This document shows positions 6,405 to 17,721 of a DNA stretch of 23,238 bases, in pieces. The first letter of the stretch is position 1, and the number at the start of each line of letters is the position of its first letter. The stretch is from Thermoanaerobaculia bacterium (GTDB lineage: Bacteria > Acidobacteriota > Thermoanaerobaculia > Gp7-AA8). The stretch spans positions 1 to 23,238 of the forward strand of contig JADGOA010000011.1 in assembly GCA_017883215.1 (NCBI GenBank), given 5' to 3'. The position numbers were made by a program, and so were the translations under genes. The notes under the pieces are model-generated. The model had not been told where the DNA came from. It made no database searches and saw nothing but the letters and a program-made list of their open reading frames with translations.

Positions 6405-6502
6405 CCGCATACCCGCCCGTCGCTCCTACCCGCTACACGCTCCCCGCTTCCCGCTAGCGACCGCCAACGCCCTACTCGCCACTCGCTACTCGCTACTCGC
6501 TG
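6405..6502. repeat. Pyrimidine-rich word array before MshEN gene
   Basis: A run of variants of one word on the plus strand: CGCTCC, CGCTACACGC, CGCTTCC, then CTACTCGC at 6472-6479, 6486-6493 and 6493-6500. Unlike most other elements here I see no matching reverse-complement arm next to it. The same words occur at 465-485 and, inverted, at 1-34. Confidence 0.7.
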
Positions 6503-6526
6503 GTTTTAGATAGGATGCTCGCCAGC

Positions 6527-7171
6527 ATGCACAGGCAGAACCTCGGCGAGATGTTGATCGCCGCGAACCTCATCGACGAAGTTCAGATGCGGATCGCGCT
6601 CGAAGCGCAGCGTCAGAGCGGCAGGCGTTTCGGATCGACACTGGTCGAGCTGAAATTCATCGACGAGAACGTCCTGGCGGCCTTTCTGTCGAAGCAGATC
6701 GACGTCCCGTGCATCAGCCTCACCCACATCGACATTCCGAAGAAGGCGCTGCGGAAGGTGTCCCGCTCCCTGGCGCTGGAGTGCCACAGCATCCCCGTCC
6801 GCATCGATGACCATGGGCACCTCGAGATGGCCATGGTGGATCCGACGGATATGGAGGCGGTCACCAAGCTGGAGAAGTCGACGGAAATGACGATTGCGCC
6901 GCTGATCGCGCCGGAGAGCTCGATCCAGCTGATGATCGATCGCTTCTATCCGGGTGAGACTTCGGCGGATGACACCATGTCGGTGAGGCAGCGGCCCGGC
7001 CGCAACACGCCGAACGACCCGGTGTTCTGGGATGTGATCGCCGAGCTCGACAGTGGCGATCTCGACGCGCGCTTGACGAGAATCGAGGAGAGTCTCGATC
7101 GGGTCTGGGTGCTGCTCGAGAAGGTGCTGCGGACGCTTGAAGTCAAAGAAGGAGCGCCGAGGGAACGTTGA
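6527..7171 (+). CDS. Stand-alone MshEN (GspE N-terminal) domain protein
   Basis: A 214-residue protein with the MshEN/T2SSE_N fold found at the N-terminus of type II secretion and type IV pilus ATPases, but without the ATPase. Two tandem half-motifs are visible: NLGEMLIAANLIDEVQMRIA with LEAQ, and RFGSTLVELKFIDENVLAAF with LSKQ, then DVPCISL. In c-di-GMP-binding MshEN the motif has RLG and a central Gly; here these are NLG/RFG and the Gly is Asn/Lys, so c-di-GMP binding is uncertain. Near the C-terminus a heptad-like segment (DLDARLTRIEESLDRVWVLL) suggests a coiled coil. The ATG at 6527 fits the family start and TAGGA at 6511-6515; ATG 6515 is possible, adding MLAS. A regulatory or adaptor role is inference. 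Confidence 0.8.
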   Translation: MHRQNLGEMLIAANLIDEVQMRIALEAQRQSGRRFGSTLVELKFIDENVLAAFLSKQIDVPCISLTHIDIPKKALRKVSRSLALECHSIPVRIDDHGHLEMAMVDPTDMEAVTKLEKSTEMTIAPLIAPESSIQLMIDRFYPGETSADDTMSVRQRPGRNTPNDPVFWDVIAELDSGDLDARLTRIEESLDRVWVLLEKVLRTLEVKEGAPRER

Positions 7172-7174
7172 AGC

Positions 7175-7744
7175 TCACGGTTCTTTCGGCGGCGGCGGCG
7201 ATTGCTGGCGGCCCTGCGTCGACGTTCGCTCTAGCTGGTGCTCGAGCTGCGCCGGATCCACATCGGAGAAGAGGCTGTCGTCCTCCATTCGGGCGCGAAG
7301 CTCCTGCATGCGCTTGGCTTTCGCCGCTTCGTTCTCCGCGGCCTTTTTCTGCTGGGCGACTGCGTCTCTTTTCTTCTGAATCTCTGTCATCGATGCGACG
7401 ATGTCATTCGGAGAGGCCGCCGCTTCGGGCGAGGGAGCGCCCAGTTTCAGAGGCGCCTGCGTGGCGGTCGTCGTCACCTTGGCATTCTTGCCGCCGAGGG
7501 TTTCGTTGGTGATCACGATCGTCGATTTCTTCCTCGCAGCGGTCGATCGTTTGGCAGCGGCAACGAGCGGCGAATCCTCGACCGCCGCAGGCGCTGCAAC
7601 CGGTTTCTTCACACTCACCGGGGTTGCCGGTTGCTGCGCAGCCGTTTCGGCCGGCGGTGCCGTCGCCGTCTGCGGCGTCGCGTCGCCGGCCAACAGTGGC
7701 AGTGCAATCAGAGCCGTCGCGGAGAAAAATGCCAGTCGCTTCAT
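7175..7744 (-). CDS. Exported Ala/Pro/Lys-rich protein of unknown function
   Basis: A 189-residue protein with a clear signal peptide (MKRLAFFSATALIALPLLAGDA, cleavage likely near residue 19-22). A low-complexity Ala/Pro/Thr region follows (about 23-60), then a basic patch around KRSTAARKK. A predicted coiled coil (about 116-150, ASMTEIQKKRDAVAQQKKAA onward) and a Pro-rich tail PPPPKEP complete it. No catalytic motif or known domain is recognised. Composition suggests a periplasmic or envelope-associated extended protein. Its stop codon is only 3 nt from that of the convergent MshEN-domain gene. Upstream it is divergent from the DedA-family gene with an 81-bp gap. Confidence 0.75.
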   Translation of the reverse strand: MKRLAFFSATALIALPLLAGDATPQTATAPPAETAAQQPATPVSVKKPVAAPAAVEDSPLVAAAKRSTAARKKSTIVITNETLGGKNAKVTTTATQAPLKLGAPSPEAAASPNDIVASMTEIQKKRDAVAQQKKAAENEAAKAKRMQELRARMEDDSLFSDVDPAQLEHQLERTSTQGRQQSPPPPKEP

Positions 7745-7825
7745 GGCGGAAAACCCTCATAGGGTGGAAATGCTGACGGGGACGCGGCAATTCCGCCCCG
7801 GATCTTGCATTTTCCGGGGTCAGCA

Positions 7826-8389
7826 ATGACGCCCGAGCTGCTGCTGCACAAGTTCGGCTACCTGGCCGTGTTCGTTGGAACCTTCCTGGAAGGGGAAACG
7901 ATTCTGGTCATGGCCGGCTTCTTCGCCGAGCGCGGATACCTCCAGCTCGCGCTGGTGATGCTGTACGCGTCCCTGGGGGCGTTCACCGGCCACGTTTTCT
8001 GGTTCTGGCTCGGAAGAACGCAGGGCGTGCGTCTGCTGGACCGCTTTCCGCGCATGAAGCACCATTTTGGCCGCGGAATCCGGATGTTCGAGCGCTACGG
8101 GGCGCCGGCGATTTTCATAACGCAGTGGCTCTACGGGTTGCGCATCACGGCGGCTGTCATCATCGGCATCTCCAGGATTTCGGTCATTAAGTTCCTCGTC
8201 TACGAAGCGATCAGCTGTATCGTCTGGGCGATCGTCATCGGCTCGGCAGGGTACTATTTCGGCCGAGCGGTCGAATCGGTCCTGGGCAAAGCGGCGCACA
8301 TCGAAAAATGGGGTCTGCTCGTGCTTCTCCTCGCTGGCGCGGGGATATGGGCGTGGCACCAGTGGCAAGAGCGACGCAACGCAGAGTAA
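7826..8389 (+). CDS. DedA family (SNARE-associated) membrane protein
   Basis: A 187-residue multi-pass inner-membrane protein of the DedA/VTT family; members transport undecaprenyl phosphate and other lipids or support membrane homeostasis. Seen: FVGTFLEGETILVMAGFFA (16-34) with the conserved acidic residues of the re-entrant hairpin, GAFTGHVFWFWLGRTQG (the family's G-x3-(Y/F)WxGR-type motif), and QWLYGLRITAAVIIGISRIS, equivalent to the conserved Arg-containing second hairpin. A C-terminal TM helix (about 158-178) is followed by a basic-acidic tail. The frame is open to 7805, but the ATG at 7826 is the first good start, with only a weak CGGGGT upstream. Which DedA subfamily it belongs to cannot be told from the sequence. 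Confidence 0.88.
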   Translation: MTPELLLHKFGYLAVFVGTFLEGETILVMAGFFAERGYLQLALVMLYASLGAFTGHVFWFWLGRTQGVRLLDRFPRMKHHFGRGIRMFERYGAPAIFITQWLYGLRITAAVIIGISRISVIKFLVYEAISCIVWAIVIGSAGYYFGRAVESVLGKAAHIEKWGLLVLLLAGAGIWAWHQWQERRNAE

Positions 8390-8442
8390 AGCCGCTTGAA
8401 ACGCCCTGCGCGGTCCCAGTCAGGTGACGAAGGAGAGGCGTC

Positions 8443-10629
8443 GTGAAAGCTCGGTCGTACCTTGCATATCTGCTGTTTCCGCCCCTTATCGTCGCTCTTC
8501 CTCTGGCATTGGCCTTCCTCTCACGAGTGGGTCGAGTGGACGCTCTGCCGATCGGCCGAATCACACTCGGCGCCATCATCGGATACGGCCTTGGCGCGAT
8601 CGCATTCATCTCCGCGGTGGCGCCCAGGGCGAATCGGGTCTCCGAAGCGCTGGCTACCGGTGGAGACATCAGCACGGCTGTCTCGGAGTGCCTGCAGCAC
8701 AGCGAGCTCGTCGCCGCTGCCTACTGGATGATCTGGGGCGGGATCGTGGCCATGATCGGCAGTGCCACCTACATTCCTTCGTTCCGCGGTGTCCAGTTCT
8801 TCACGGAGGCGGCGCTGATCGTGGCGGTGCCGGCGATGGCATGGACGTACTGGGGTGGCAAGGGGTTCCTCCTGGGCAAGGTCCCGGCGAACGAAAAGAT
8901 CAGCTATCGCGGCCGCACGTACTCGATCGCCGTGAAGATCGGACTGGTCTTCATCGGCTTCTACGTCGTATCGGTCGGTGCGCTCGTGCTGCTGGTCGCG
9001 TCGCATCTCGCCTATCGGCTGCGGGAGCCGAACATCGCCGTCGATGCGGTGGTGGGGGACGTGATCACGTACGGCGCATCGGCCGCCATCGTGACGGCGG
9101 CCATCTTCGCACTGGCCACCTACCTGCTGGCCCGTGACGTCAACAGGCCGATGGCGCAACTGCTCTCGCTCGCCGGAGATCTCTCAGAAGGTCGTTTCGA
9201 CACGGCGGTGAACGTTTTTACGGATGATGAGACCGGGCACGTGGCAGAACGGTTTGCGGTGACGCAGCGCAACTTGCGCGAACTCATCGCCAGAATGGGC
9301 CACAGCGGAATCGCCATTACCGATGGCGTGCGTTTCATGAACGACGGCACTCAGTCGCTGGTCACCGGCGCGAGCCAGCAGAGCAACATCGCGGAGTCGT
9401 CGAGCAGCGCGCTGACGAACGTGCGGCGCGAGGCGGAATCGGTGCTGGTCGCCGTGGAGAGGTTCGCGGAAGTGACGTACGACTCGGCAAGCCGCGCCTC
9501 CGAGCTGAAGGCATCGTCGGCGGAAGTGGCGCGCCAGATGGACGATCTCTTCCAGTCGGTGGAGAAGACCTCGTCGTCGACCACCGAGATCGACGCATCG
9601 GCGCGGGAGACCTCGAGGCGCACGACCGAGCTGGCCGGTTTCAGCTCCGATGTCCTGACGTTCGTCGCCGAGATGGACGCCACGGTCGAGCAGATCCATC
9701 GCACGTCGTCGTCCACGGCCCAGATCGCCGACGAAGTCCGCCAGAACGCGATCGCTGGCCGCCAGGCGGTGCAGGAGACGGTGGGGGGCATCCGCAGCGC
9801 CCAGGACTCGACCCGCCGCACTGCCGGATCGTTCGACTCGCTCCAGAAGAGCCTCGGGCAGATCGACCAGATCCTCCTGCTCATCGAAGAGCTCACGAAC
9901 CGGACCAACCTGCTCTCGTTCAATGCCGCCATCATCGCCGCCCAGGCCGGCACACACGACTTCGGCTTCTCGGTGATCGCCGAGGAAGTGCGGCAGCTCG
10001 CAGAGCGCACGCGCGGAGCGACCAAAGAGATTTCGGTGATCATCCGCGGAGTCCAGCCGATCGCGCGCGAAGCGGTCCAGGCCATCAACGAAGGCGTGGC
10101 GCGCGTCGACGCCACCGTCGATCTGGCGCAGCGGGCGGAAGAATCGCTCGAGGCCATCCTCAGCAGCGCCGATCATTCCAAGGAAGTCTCGCAGACGATC
10201 ATTCGGGCCATCGAAGAGCAGACGCAGGCCACGCGGCATCTGCACGACGTCATGGTCAGAATGTCCGATAACGTGAGCGAGATTCACCGCGCCACGCAGG
10301 GACAGGCGGAGGCCACGCGCCTGCTGGCGCTCGAATCCGAGCGCGTTCGCGACATCGCCCTGCACGTCAAGCGCGCCTCCGACGAGCAGACGCTCGCCAG
10401 CGGAGGGATCGCCGGAGCGATGGAGCAGATCGCCGCGGACACTCGCGGCATCCGCGACCGCCTCGACCATCAGCTGAAGCAGGCCGAAGAGATCGCCAAG
10501 GCGTCGCAGGTCACGCTGTCGATCGCACAGAAGAACAACGCCATCGCCGAACAGTTCAGCACGGCCCTCGGCACCCTGCTGCGCAGCGGCATCGACTTCG
10601 CCACCGAGGTGTCGCGGTTCAAGGTGTGA
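8443..10629 (+). CDS. Six-TM methyl-accepting chemotaxis-like protein
   Basis: A 728-residue membrane signal transducer. The N-terminus holds six hydrophobic helices (about 7-27, 40-60, 92-111, 118-137, 165-189, 206-230) with short loops and no large periplasmic sensor domain. A HAMP domain follows (231-283, RPMAQLLSLAGDLSEG), then a long methyl-accepting coiled coil (about 290-728). The hairpin tip is recognisable at 484-517 (LTNRTNLLSFNAAIIAAQAG, then GFSVIAEEVRQLAERT) but departs from the near-invariant QTNILALNAAxEAARAGE at several CheA/CheW- and trimer-contact positions: I498 for Glu, Q501 for Arg, T504 for Glu. The start is GTG 8443 behind AAGGAGAGG. No che genes lie nearby. Membrane sensing is likely; the signal and the output are unknown. 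Confidence 0.93.
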   Translation: MKARSYLAYLLFPPLIVALPLALAFLSRVGRVDALPIGRITLGAIIGYGLGAIAFISAVAPRANRVSEALATGGDISTAVSECLQHSELVAAAYWMIWGGIVAMIGSATYIPSFRGVQFFTEAALIVAVPAMAWTYWGGKGFLLGKVPANEKISYRGRTYSIAVKIGLVFIGFYVVSVGALVLLVASHLAYRLREPNIAVDAVVGDVITYGASAAIVTAAIFALATYLLARDVNRPMAQLLSLAGDLSEGRFDTAVNVFTDDETGHVAERFAVTQRNLRELIARMGHSGIAITDGVRFMNDGTQSLVTGASQQSNIAESSSSALTNVRREAESVLVAVERFAEVTYDSASRASELKASSAEVARQMDDLFQSVEKTSSSTTEIDASARETSRRTTELAGFSSDVLTFVAEMDATVEQIHRTSSSTAQIADEVRQNAIAGRQAVQETVGGIRSAQDSTRRTAGSFDSLQKSLGQIDQILLLIEELTNRTNLLSFNAAIIAAQAGTHDFGFSVIAEEVRQLAERTRGATKEISVIIRGVQPIAREAVQAINEGVARVDATVDLAQRAEESLEAILSSADHSKEVSQTIIRAIEEQTQATRHLHDVMVRMSDNVSEIHRATQGQAEATRLLALESERVRDIALHVKRASDEQTLASGGIAGAMEQIAADTRGIRDRLDHQLKQAEEIAKASQVTLSIAQKNNAIAEQFSTALGTLLRSGIDFATEVSRFKV

Positions 10630-10640
10630 GAAAAAAACTA

Positions 10641-13418
<2,778 letters not shown>

Positions 13419-13460
13419 CGCCTGTTTCCTCCACAGCGCGGGATTATCGTCAAAACCCGA

Positions 13461-14684
13461 TTACCGGGCCACAGCGAGCTCGAGATCGATGTTGCTGTAC
13501 ATCGCGCGCGTCAGGTCGGTCGTCGCATCCCTGCGCGGCTTGTCCGCCCCGACGGCGACGAACGTGACGTGTGCGAGCTTCACACCGCTATTCTGCAGTG
13601 CTTCGCGCAGAGAATCGAGCCGTGCCTGCGCGATGCGCTGGTTTTCCTGCGGCGTGGAGTGCAGCAGCTCATGCGAGACGAACCGTACGGGAACGGTGGG
13701 ATTCGCCGACAGCAGCGCCGTCACGCGATTGAGTGTCGCAGCGCTGTCTCCCCGGTGAAGCTTGCCGCTCTCATCGAATCGAAGTCCAAACAGCGGGAAA
13801 TGCCGGAGCCGCCCGACGTACCACCGGAAAACGCTCTCCACTGGAGCGGGAGTCGTCCCGCACGGAACGCGATCGCCCAGCCAGTCCGGCGCATAGAACT
13901 GGGTCTCCTGAATCGCCTCTTCGTGCCAGACGATGCCGCCCACGTGGCTGCCGTCGGGTGTAATGCTGACAGCCGCAAGCCCGTATTCCGCGCCGCGAAT
14001 CCAGGCGAATCGATAGAACCGGCCGTCGGTGCCGCCCTCGACGAGCGTCGTACGCGCACCTTCGTCGATCTGTCCCAGCACCTCCGCGCCGCGCTGCGTG
14101 AAAGAGGCCGGAAACCCGTTGACGGAAAAGCAGCCACCAATCGAAACCGCGTTCACCGGTTCGAGGAGCGATCCGACGGCGTCGACGGAGCCGATCTGGA
14201 CATATCCACCCCTGCCGCCGAGAACGTTCACCCGAACGAATGCCGCCTCCGTCGGCGGAATGCGCGCCAGCTGCTGCTCGCCGCCGGCGACCGGAGTGAG
14301 CGTGGCCGCCGGCGTGAACTTCTGGCCGTCGGCTGACAGATCGAAACGGATGCCGGTCGCGAGCAGCTCGTTCTTGGCGCCGCTGCGCAGTCCGATCTGC
14401 TCGAGACGCGCGCGAGCGGGCAGGGAGAATACGAGCGTCTGCTGCGGATCACCAGGGGGCGAGACCCACATCGTGTGCGGGTCGGTGTCGATGGTGCGAA
14501 GGGCGGAGGCTTCCAGAACCGCTTCCGCTGTTCTGGAAACGACCGCGGCGCCGAGGTTCATGGCGAGCAGATTCGGCGCAGCAGCGGGCTTCGCTGCGGC
14601 GGGCCGGGGGGCCGGCGCCTTCTGCGCCTCGCGCGGAGCACAGGCTGCGGCGAGAAGGGCGGCCGCTGCGATGGCTCTTCTCAT
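13461..14684 (-). CDS. Lipoprotein with discoidin-like and OmpA-like domains
   Basis: A 407-residue predicted lipoprotein. The lipobox is LAAAC with C15, followed by a Pro/Ala/Lys linker to about 37. Residues about 42-172 resemble a discoidin (F5/8 type C) fold: NLGAAVVS, DTDPHTMWVSP, LEQIGLRSG, FDLSADGQKFTP, AAFVRVNVLG. The middle (about 175-290) is not recognised. The C-terminus (about 296-405) looks like a diverged OmpA-like peptidoglycan-binding domain: FGLRFDESGKL, then VRFVSHELLHSTPQENQRIA and QARLDSLREAL, where the usual GHTD-x-G reads SHELLHS. It probably sits in the outer membrane or periplasm, touching peptidoglycan or glycans. Its ATG overlaps the glyS stop (ATGA, 4 nt), an unexpected partner for an aminoacyl-tRNA synthetase. 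Domain calls are from motif reading only. Confidence 0.7.
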   Translation of the reverse strand: MRRAIAAAALLAAACAPREAQKAPAPRPAAAKPAAAPNLLAMNLGAAVVSRTAEAVLEASALRTIDTDPHTMWVSPPGDPQQTLVFSLPARARLEQIGLRSGAKNELLATGIRFDLSADGQKFTPAATLTPVAGGEQQLARIPPTEAAFVRVNVLGGRGGYVQIGSVDAVGSLLEPVNAVSIGGCFSVNGFPASFTQRGAEVLGQIDEGARTTLVEGGTDGRFYRFAWIRGAEYGLAAVSITPDGSHVGGIVWHEEAIQETQFYAPDWLGDRVPCGTTPAPVESVFRWYVGRLRHFPLFGLRFDESGKLHRGDSAATLNRVTALLSANPTVPVRFVSHELLHSTPQENQRIAQARLDSLREALQNSGVKLAHVTFVAVGADKPRRDATTDLTRAMYSNIDLELAVAR

Positions 14685-16765
14685 GATCGGTAGTCGCGAC
14701 GATCGACCACGATCCTGGTGACATCGGCGATCCGGGAGACCGCACCTCCGACTTTGCGGAGCAACGACATGCGGTTAGTCCGTACGGCCTCGTCCTCGAC
14801 CATGACCATGACGTCCCTGAAGAAGCTCTCCAGCTCGGGTGCCATCGCCGCGAACGACCGGAGCGCGTCACGGTAATGCCGCTCCGCGATCAGCTCGGCC
14901 ACCTGCCGGTTCACGGTGTCGGCGAGCTCGTTGAGCCGTTTCTCGGTCGGGTGCACGAGTCTGGATGCATCGACGGTCGTTGCCGTGTGCGCAGCGACGA
15001 TATTCTGAATGCGCTTCGCGGAGTCGAGGATGGAGAGAAAGTTCGTCTCGTCGCGGATCGCCTTGACCGCCTCGATGCGATCGACCAGATCGGTGAGTGA
15101 GAACGCCCACCCCGCCTCCATCGCTGCCGCGATCTCGTCGTACGCGAAACCGTAGCGCGACACGTCGAGCAGCGTGCGCACCCGCTCGGCGAAAAACGCC
15201 AGAAGGTCTTCCCTGGCGGCGGCCGCGGCCTGCGGCAGCTGGCCCTGCGCCTCGAAGGCGATCTCCACCAGCCGGTCGATGCCGATGCGCAGCTGGCGCC
15301 CGTCGCGGTTCAGGAGGATCTGCACAACGCCCTGTCCGGCGCGGCGGAGAGCGAACGGGTCTCTGGAGCCGGTGGGCTTGAGTCCGACGCTGAAGAAGCC
15401 GGCCAGCGTGTCGATCTTGTCGGCCAACGACACGACCGCTCCCGCAGTGCCGCGCGGCAGCTCGTCATCGATGTTCACCGGCAGGTAATGATCGTAGATC
15501 GCCTGCCAGACCGCCTCCACCTTCCCTTCTTCACGCGCGTAAATCCCGCCGATCTTCCCCTGCAGATCGGTGAATTCCTTGACCATCTCGGTGACCAGGT
15601 CGGTCTTGCAGAGATGCGCCGCTTCGAGTGCGGCGGCGGAGTCGACTCCCCCTTCGGCGCAGATGGCGGCGGCGATCTTCTCGATGCGCTTGGTCTTGTC
15701 GAGGTAGTTGCCGAGTTTTTCCTGGAACTGCAGATGGCCGAGCTGCTCGAGGCGGTCCTCCAGCGGCTTGCGGCGATCGGTCTCGTAGAAGAACTTTGCG
15801 TCCGCAAACCGCGCGTTGGTCACAAAGGAATTGCCGTAGGCGGCGTTGCCGTCCTGATCGGCGTCGTTGTCCAGCACGGCGAGGAAATGGTTTGTGAGCG
15901 TCGAATTGGCCTTGCGGATGGGGAGTTGTTTCTGGTGCACGCGCATGACCGTGACGAGCACCTCTTCCGGCAGCGCCAGATACTCGCGACGGAACTCGGC
16001 GCGGACGATGCCCGGGTATTCGGTGAGGTACTGCCACTGCTGCCAGGTGGAGACGTCGAGCGCAGGCGAGCCGCCCACTTCCATGCTCAGGATGCGCGCG
16101 CGTTCCGCCATGACGTGCCGGCGGCGCGTGGCATCGACGACCACCCGGGCCAGCTCGAGCTTCGTCACGTAGTCGTTGAACGACTTCACCTCGATCCGCC
16201 CCGGTGCCAGCGTGCGATGACCGACCGTCGAGGAACCGGAATTCACGCCGAAGATCGTGATCGGCAGCTGCTGCCCGTCGAACATGGAGATGACCGAATG
16301 GATCGGGCGGATGTACGAATACTCGCCGCGGCCCCATCGCATCATCTTCGGCCAGCGGATCGACTCGATGATCTGGGGAACCCGTTCACGGAAGATGTCG
16401 CCGGCGGCACGACCCTCCACTTTCCGGCGGATCGTCACGTATTCGCCGGCGTCGGCGACATCCTGGAGTGTGGCGTTGTTTTTCCGAAGAAAGCCTTCCA
16501 GCGCCTTGGTCGGCGCGCCGGCGGCGTCATAGGCCGCTTTCTTCGGCGGACCTTTGACTTCCTGTTCGCGGTCGGCTTCGCGAGCGCGCACGTTCGGGAC
16601 GAAAAAAACCAGGCGTCGCGGCGTCGAGTTCACACGGATCGCCGCCGGATCGCCGCCCAGCTGTTCGACCACCGGCGTCAGCTGCTGGCGGATGTTGGCC
16701 TGCGCAGCATCGTGCATCCAGGCCGGGATCTCTTCGGTGAGCAGCTCGAAAAAGTACTCGGCCAT
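14681..16765 (-). CDS. glyS: Glycyl-tRNA synthetase beta subunit
   Basis: A 694-residue beta subunit of the bacterial alpha2/beta2 glycyl-tRNA synthetase; it binds and helps position tRNA-Gly, while the alpha subunit carries the class II active site. Seen: the N-terminal FFELLTEEIPAWM, PTKALEGFLRKNNAT, MRWGRGEYSYIRPIHSVISM, the HD-like segment CKTDLVTEMVKEFTDLQGKIGGIYA, LADKIDTLAGFFSVGLKPTGSRDPFALRRAG (excerpted) and a C-terminal anticodon-binding region. The frame is open upstream, but ATG 16765-16763 gives the normal MAEYFFELLTEE start. It shares one base with the glyQ stop (TGATG), so translation is coupled. Length is normal for the family. Confidence 0.96.
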   Translation of the reverse strand: MAEYFFELLTEEIPAWMHDAAQANIRQQLTPVVEQLGGDPAAIRVNSTPRRLVFFVPNVRAREADREQEVKGPPKKAAYDAAGAPTKALEGFLRKNNATLQDVADAGEYVTIRRKVEGRAAGDIFRERVPQIIESIRWPKMMRWGRGEYSYIRPIHSVISMFDGQQLPITIFGVNSGSSTVGHRTLAPGRIEVKSFNDYVTKLELARVVVDATRRRHVMAERARILSMEVGGSPALDVSTWQQWQYLTEYPGIVRAEFRREYLALPEEVLVTVMRVHQKQLPIRKANSTLTNHFLAVLDNDADQDGNAAYGNSFVTNARFADAKFFYETDRRKPLEDRLEQLGHLQFQEKLGNYLDKTKRIEKIAAAICAEGGVDSAAALEAAHLCKTDLVTEMVKEFTDLQGKIGGIYAREEGKVEAVWQAIYDHYLPVNIDDELPRGTAGAVVSLADKIDTLAGFFSVGLKPTGSRDPFALRRAGQGVVQILLNRDGRQLRIGIDRLVEIAFEAQGQLPQAAAAAREDLLAFFAERVRTLLDVSRYGFAYDEIAAAMEAGWAFSLTDLVDRIEAVKAIRDETNFLSILDSAKRIQNIVAAHTATTVDASRLVHPTEKRLNELADTVNRQVAELIAERHYRDALRSFAAMAPELESFFRDVMVMVEDEAVRTNRMSLLRKVGGAVSRIADVTRIVVDRRDYRS

Positions 16766-17679
16766 CAGCGCGACGCCTCCGCGAGCGCGGCGGCGCGCTC
16801 GCTCTCCGGCAGCAGCGGAAACCCGAGATTGCGCCGCGCCTCCAGGTACTGCTGCGCACAGCCGACAGCGAGGTCGCGGACGCGCTTGATCACGCCGACC
16901 CGCTCGGTCACCGAGATCGCCCCCCGGGCATCGAGCGTGTTGAAGACGTGCGAGCACTTCAAAGTCCAGTCGTATGCCGGCAGGACGAGCTTCGCGTCGA
17001 GGCAGCGTCTCGCTTCACCCTCGTACTGATCGAGGAGTTTCCAGTGCAGACCGACGTCCGCCACTTCGAAGTAGTACTTCGAGAATTCGTACTCGTCCTG
17101 CTTTCGCACCGGCCCGTAGCCGAATCCGGCACCCCATTCGATGTCGAAGACGGAGCTCTGGCGCGAGAGAAACATGGTCAGACGCTCGAGACCGTAGGTG
17201 ATCTCGGCCGAGATCGGCGACAGGTCGATCCCACCCGCCTGCTGGAAATAGGTGAACTGGGTGATCTCCATGCCGTCGAGCATGATCTGCCAGCCGACGC
17301 CCCAGGCGCCGAGCGTAGGCGATTCCCAGTTGTCCTCTTCGAAGCGGATGTCGTGTCGGGTGAGGTCGAGGCCGAGAGCTCGGAGCGAGTCGAGATACGT
17401 CTCCTGAACGTCGAGCGGCGAGGGCTTGAGAACGACCTGAAACTGGTAGTGCTTGCCGAGCCGGAAAGGGTTGTCGCCGTAGCGGCCGTCGGCTGGACGG
17501 CGCGAAGGCTGAACGTATCCGACGTTCCACGGCTCGGGGCCGAGAACGCGCAGGAAGGTTGCTGGATGCATGGTTCCGGCGCCGACCTCGATGTCGAGCG
17601 GCGTCTCGATCATGCATCCACGATCTGCCCAGAACTGCTGCAGCGTCAGAATCAGCGATTGAAAAGTCACCCGCGCCAT
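16765..17679 (-). CDS. glyQ: Glycyl-tRNA synthetase alpha subunit
   Basis: A 304-residue class II catalytic subunit that activates glycine with ATP and, with GlyS, charges tRNA-Gly. Seen: FQSLILTLQQFWADRGCMI at the start, VGAGTMHPATFLRVLGPEPW, the motif 2 region YVQPSRRPADGRYGDNPFRL, YQFQVVLKP, IRFEEDNWESPTLGAWGVGW, and LDGMEITQFTYFQQAGG with ITYGLERLTMF as motif 3. It is the first gene of the coupled glyQ-glyS-lipoprotein group. No clear ribosome binding site precedes the ATG at 17679. About 45 bp upstream lies a heptamer tandem repeat, so the leader of this mRNA, or its read-through from lepB, passes through that array. Confidence 0.97.
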   Translation of the reverse strand: MARVTFQSLILTLQQFWADRGCMIETPLDIEVGAGTMHPATFLRVLGPEPWNVGYVQPSRRPADGRYGDNPFRLGKHYQFQVVLKPSPLDVQETYLDSLRALGLDLTRHDIRFEEDNWESPTLGAWGVGWQIMLDGMEITQFTYFQQAGGIDLSPISAEITYGLERLTMFLSRQSSVFDIEWGAGFGYGPVRKQDEYEFSKYYFEVADVGLHWKLLDQYEGEARRCLDAKLVLPAYDWTLKCSHVFNTLDARGAISVTERVGVIKRVRDLAVGCAQQYLEARRNLGFPLLPESERAAALAEASR

Positions 17680-17721
17680 CGGACACGAATTCTAGCGGAG
17701 AGTGAGCCGGAGTGCAGGACG

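Noticed and set aside
15488..17029. A 513-codon open frame on the plus strand
   Set aside because: It lies opposite glyS and glyQ, which are certain. No motif is seen.
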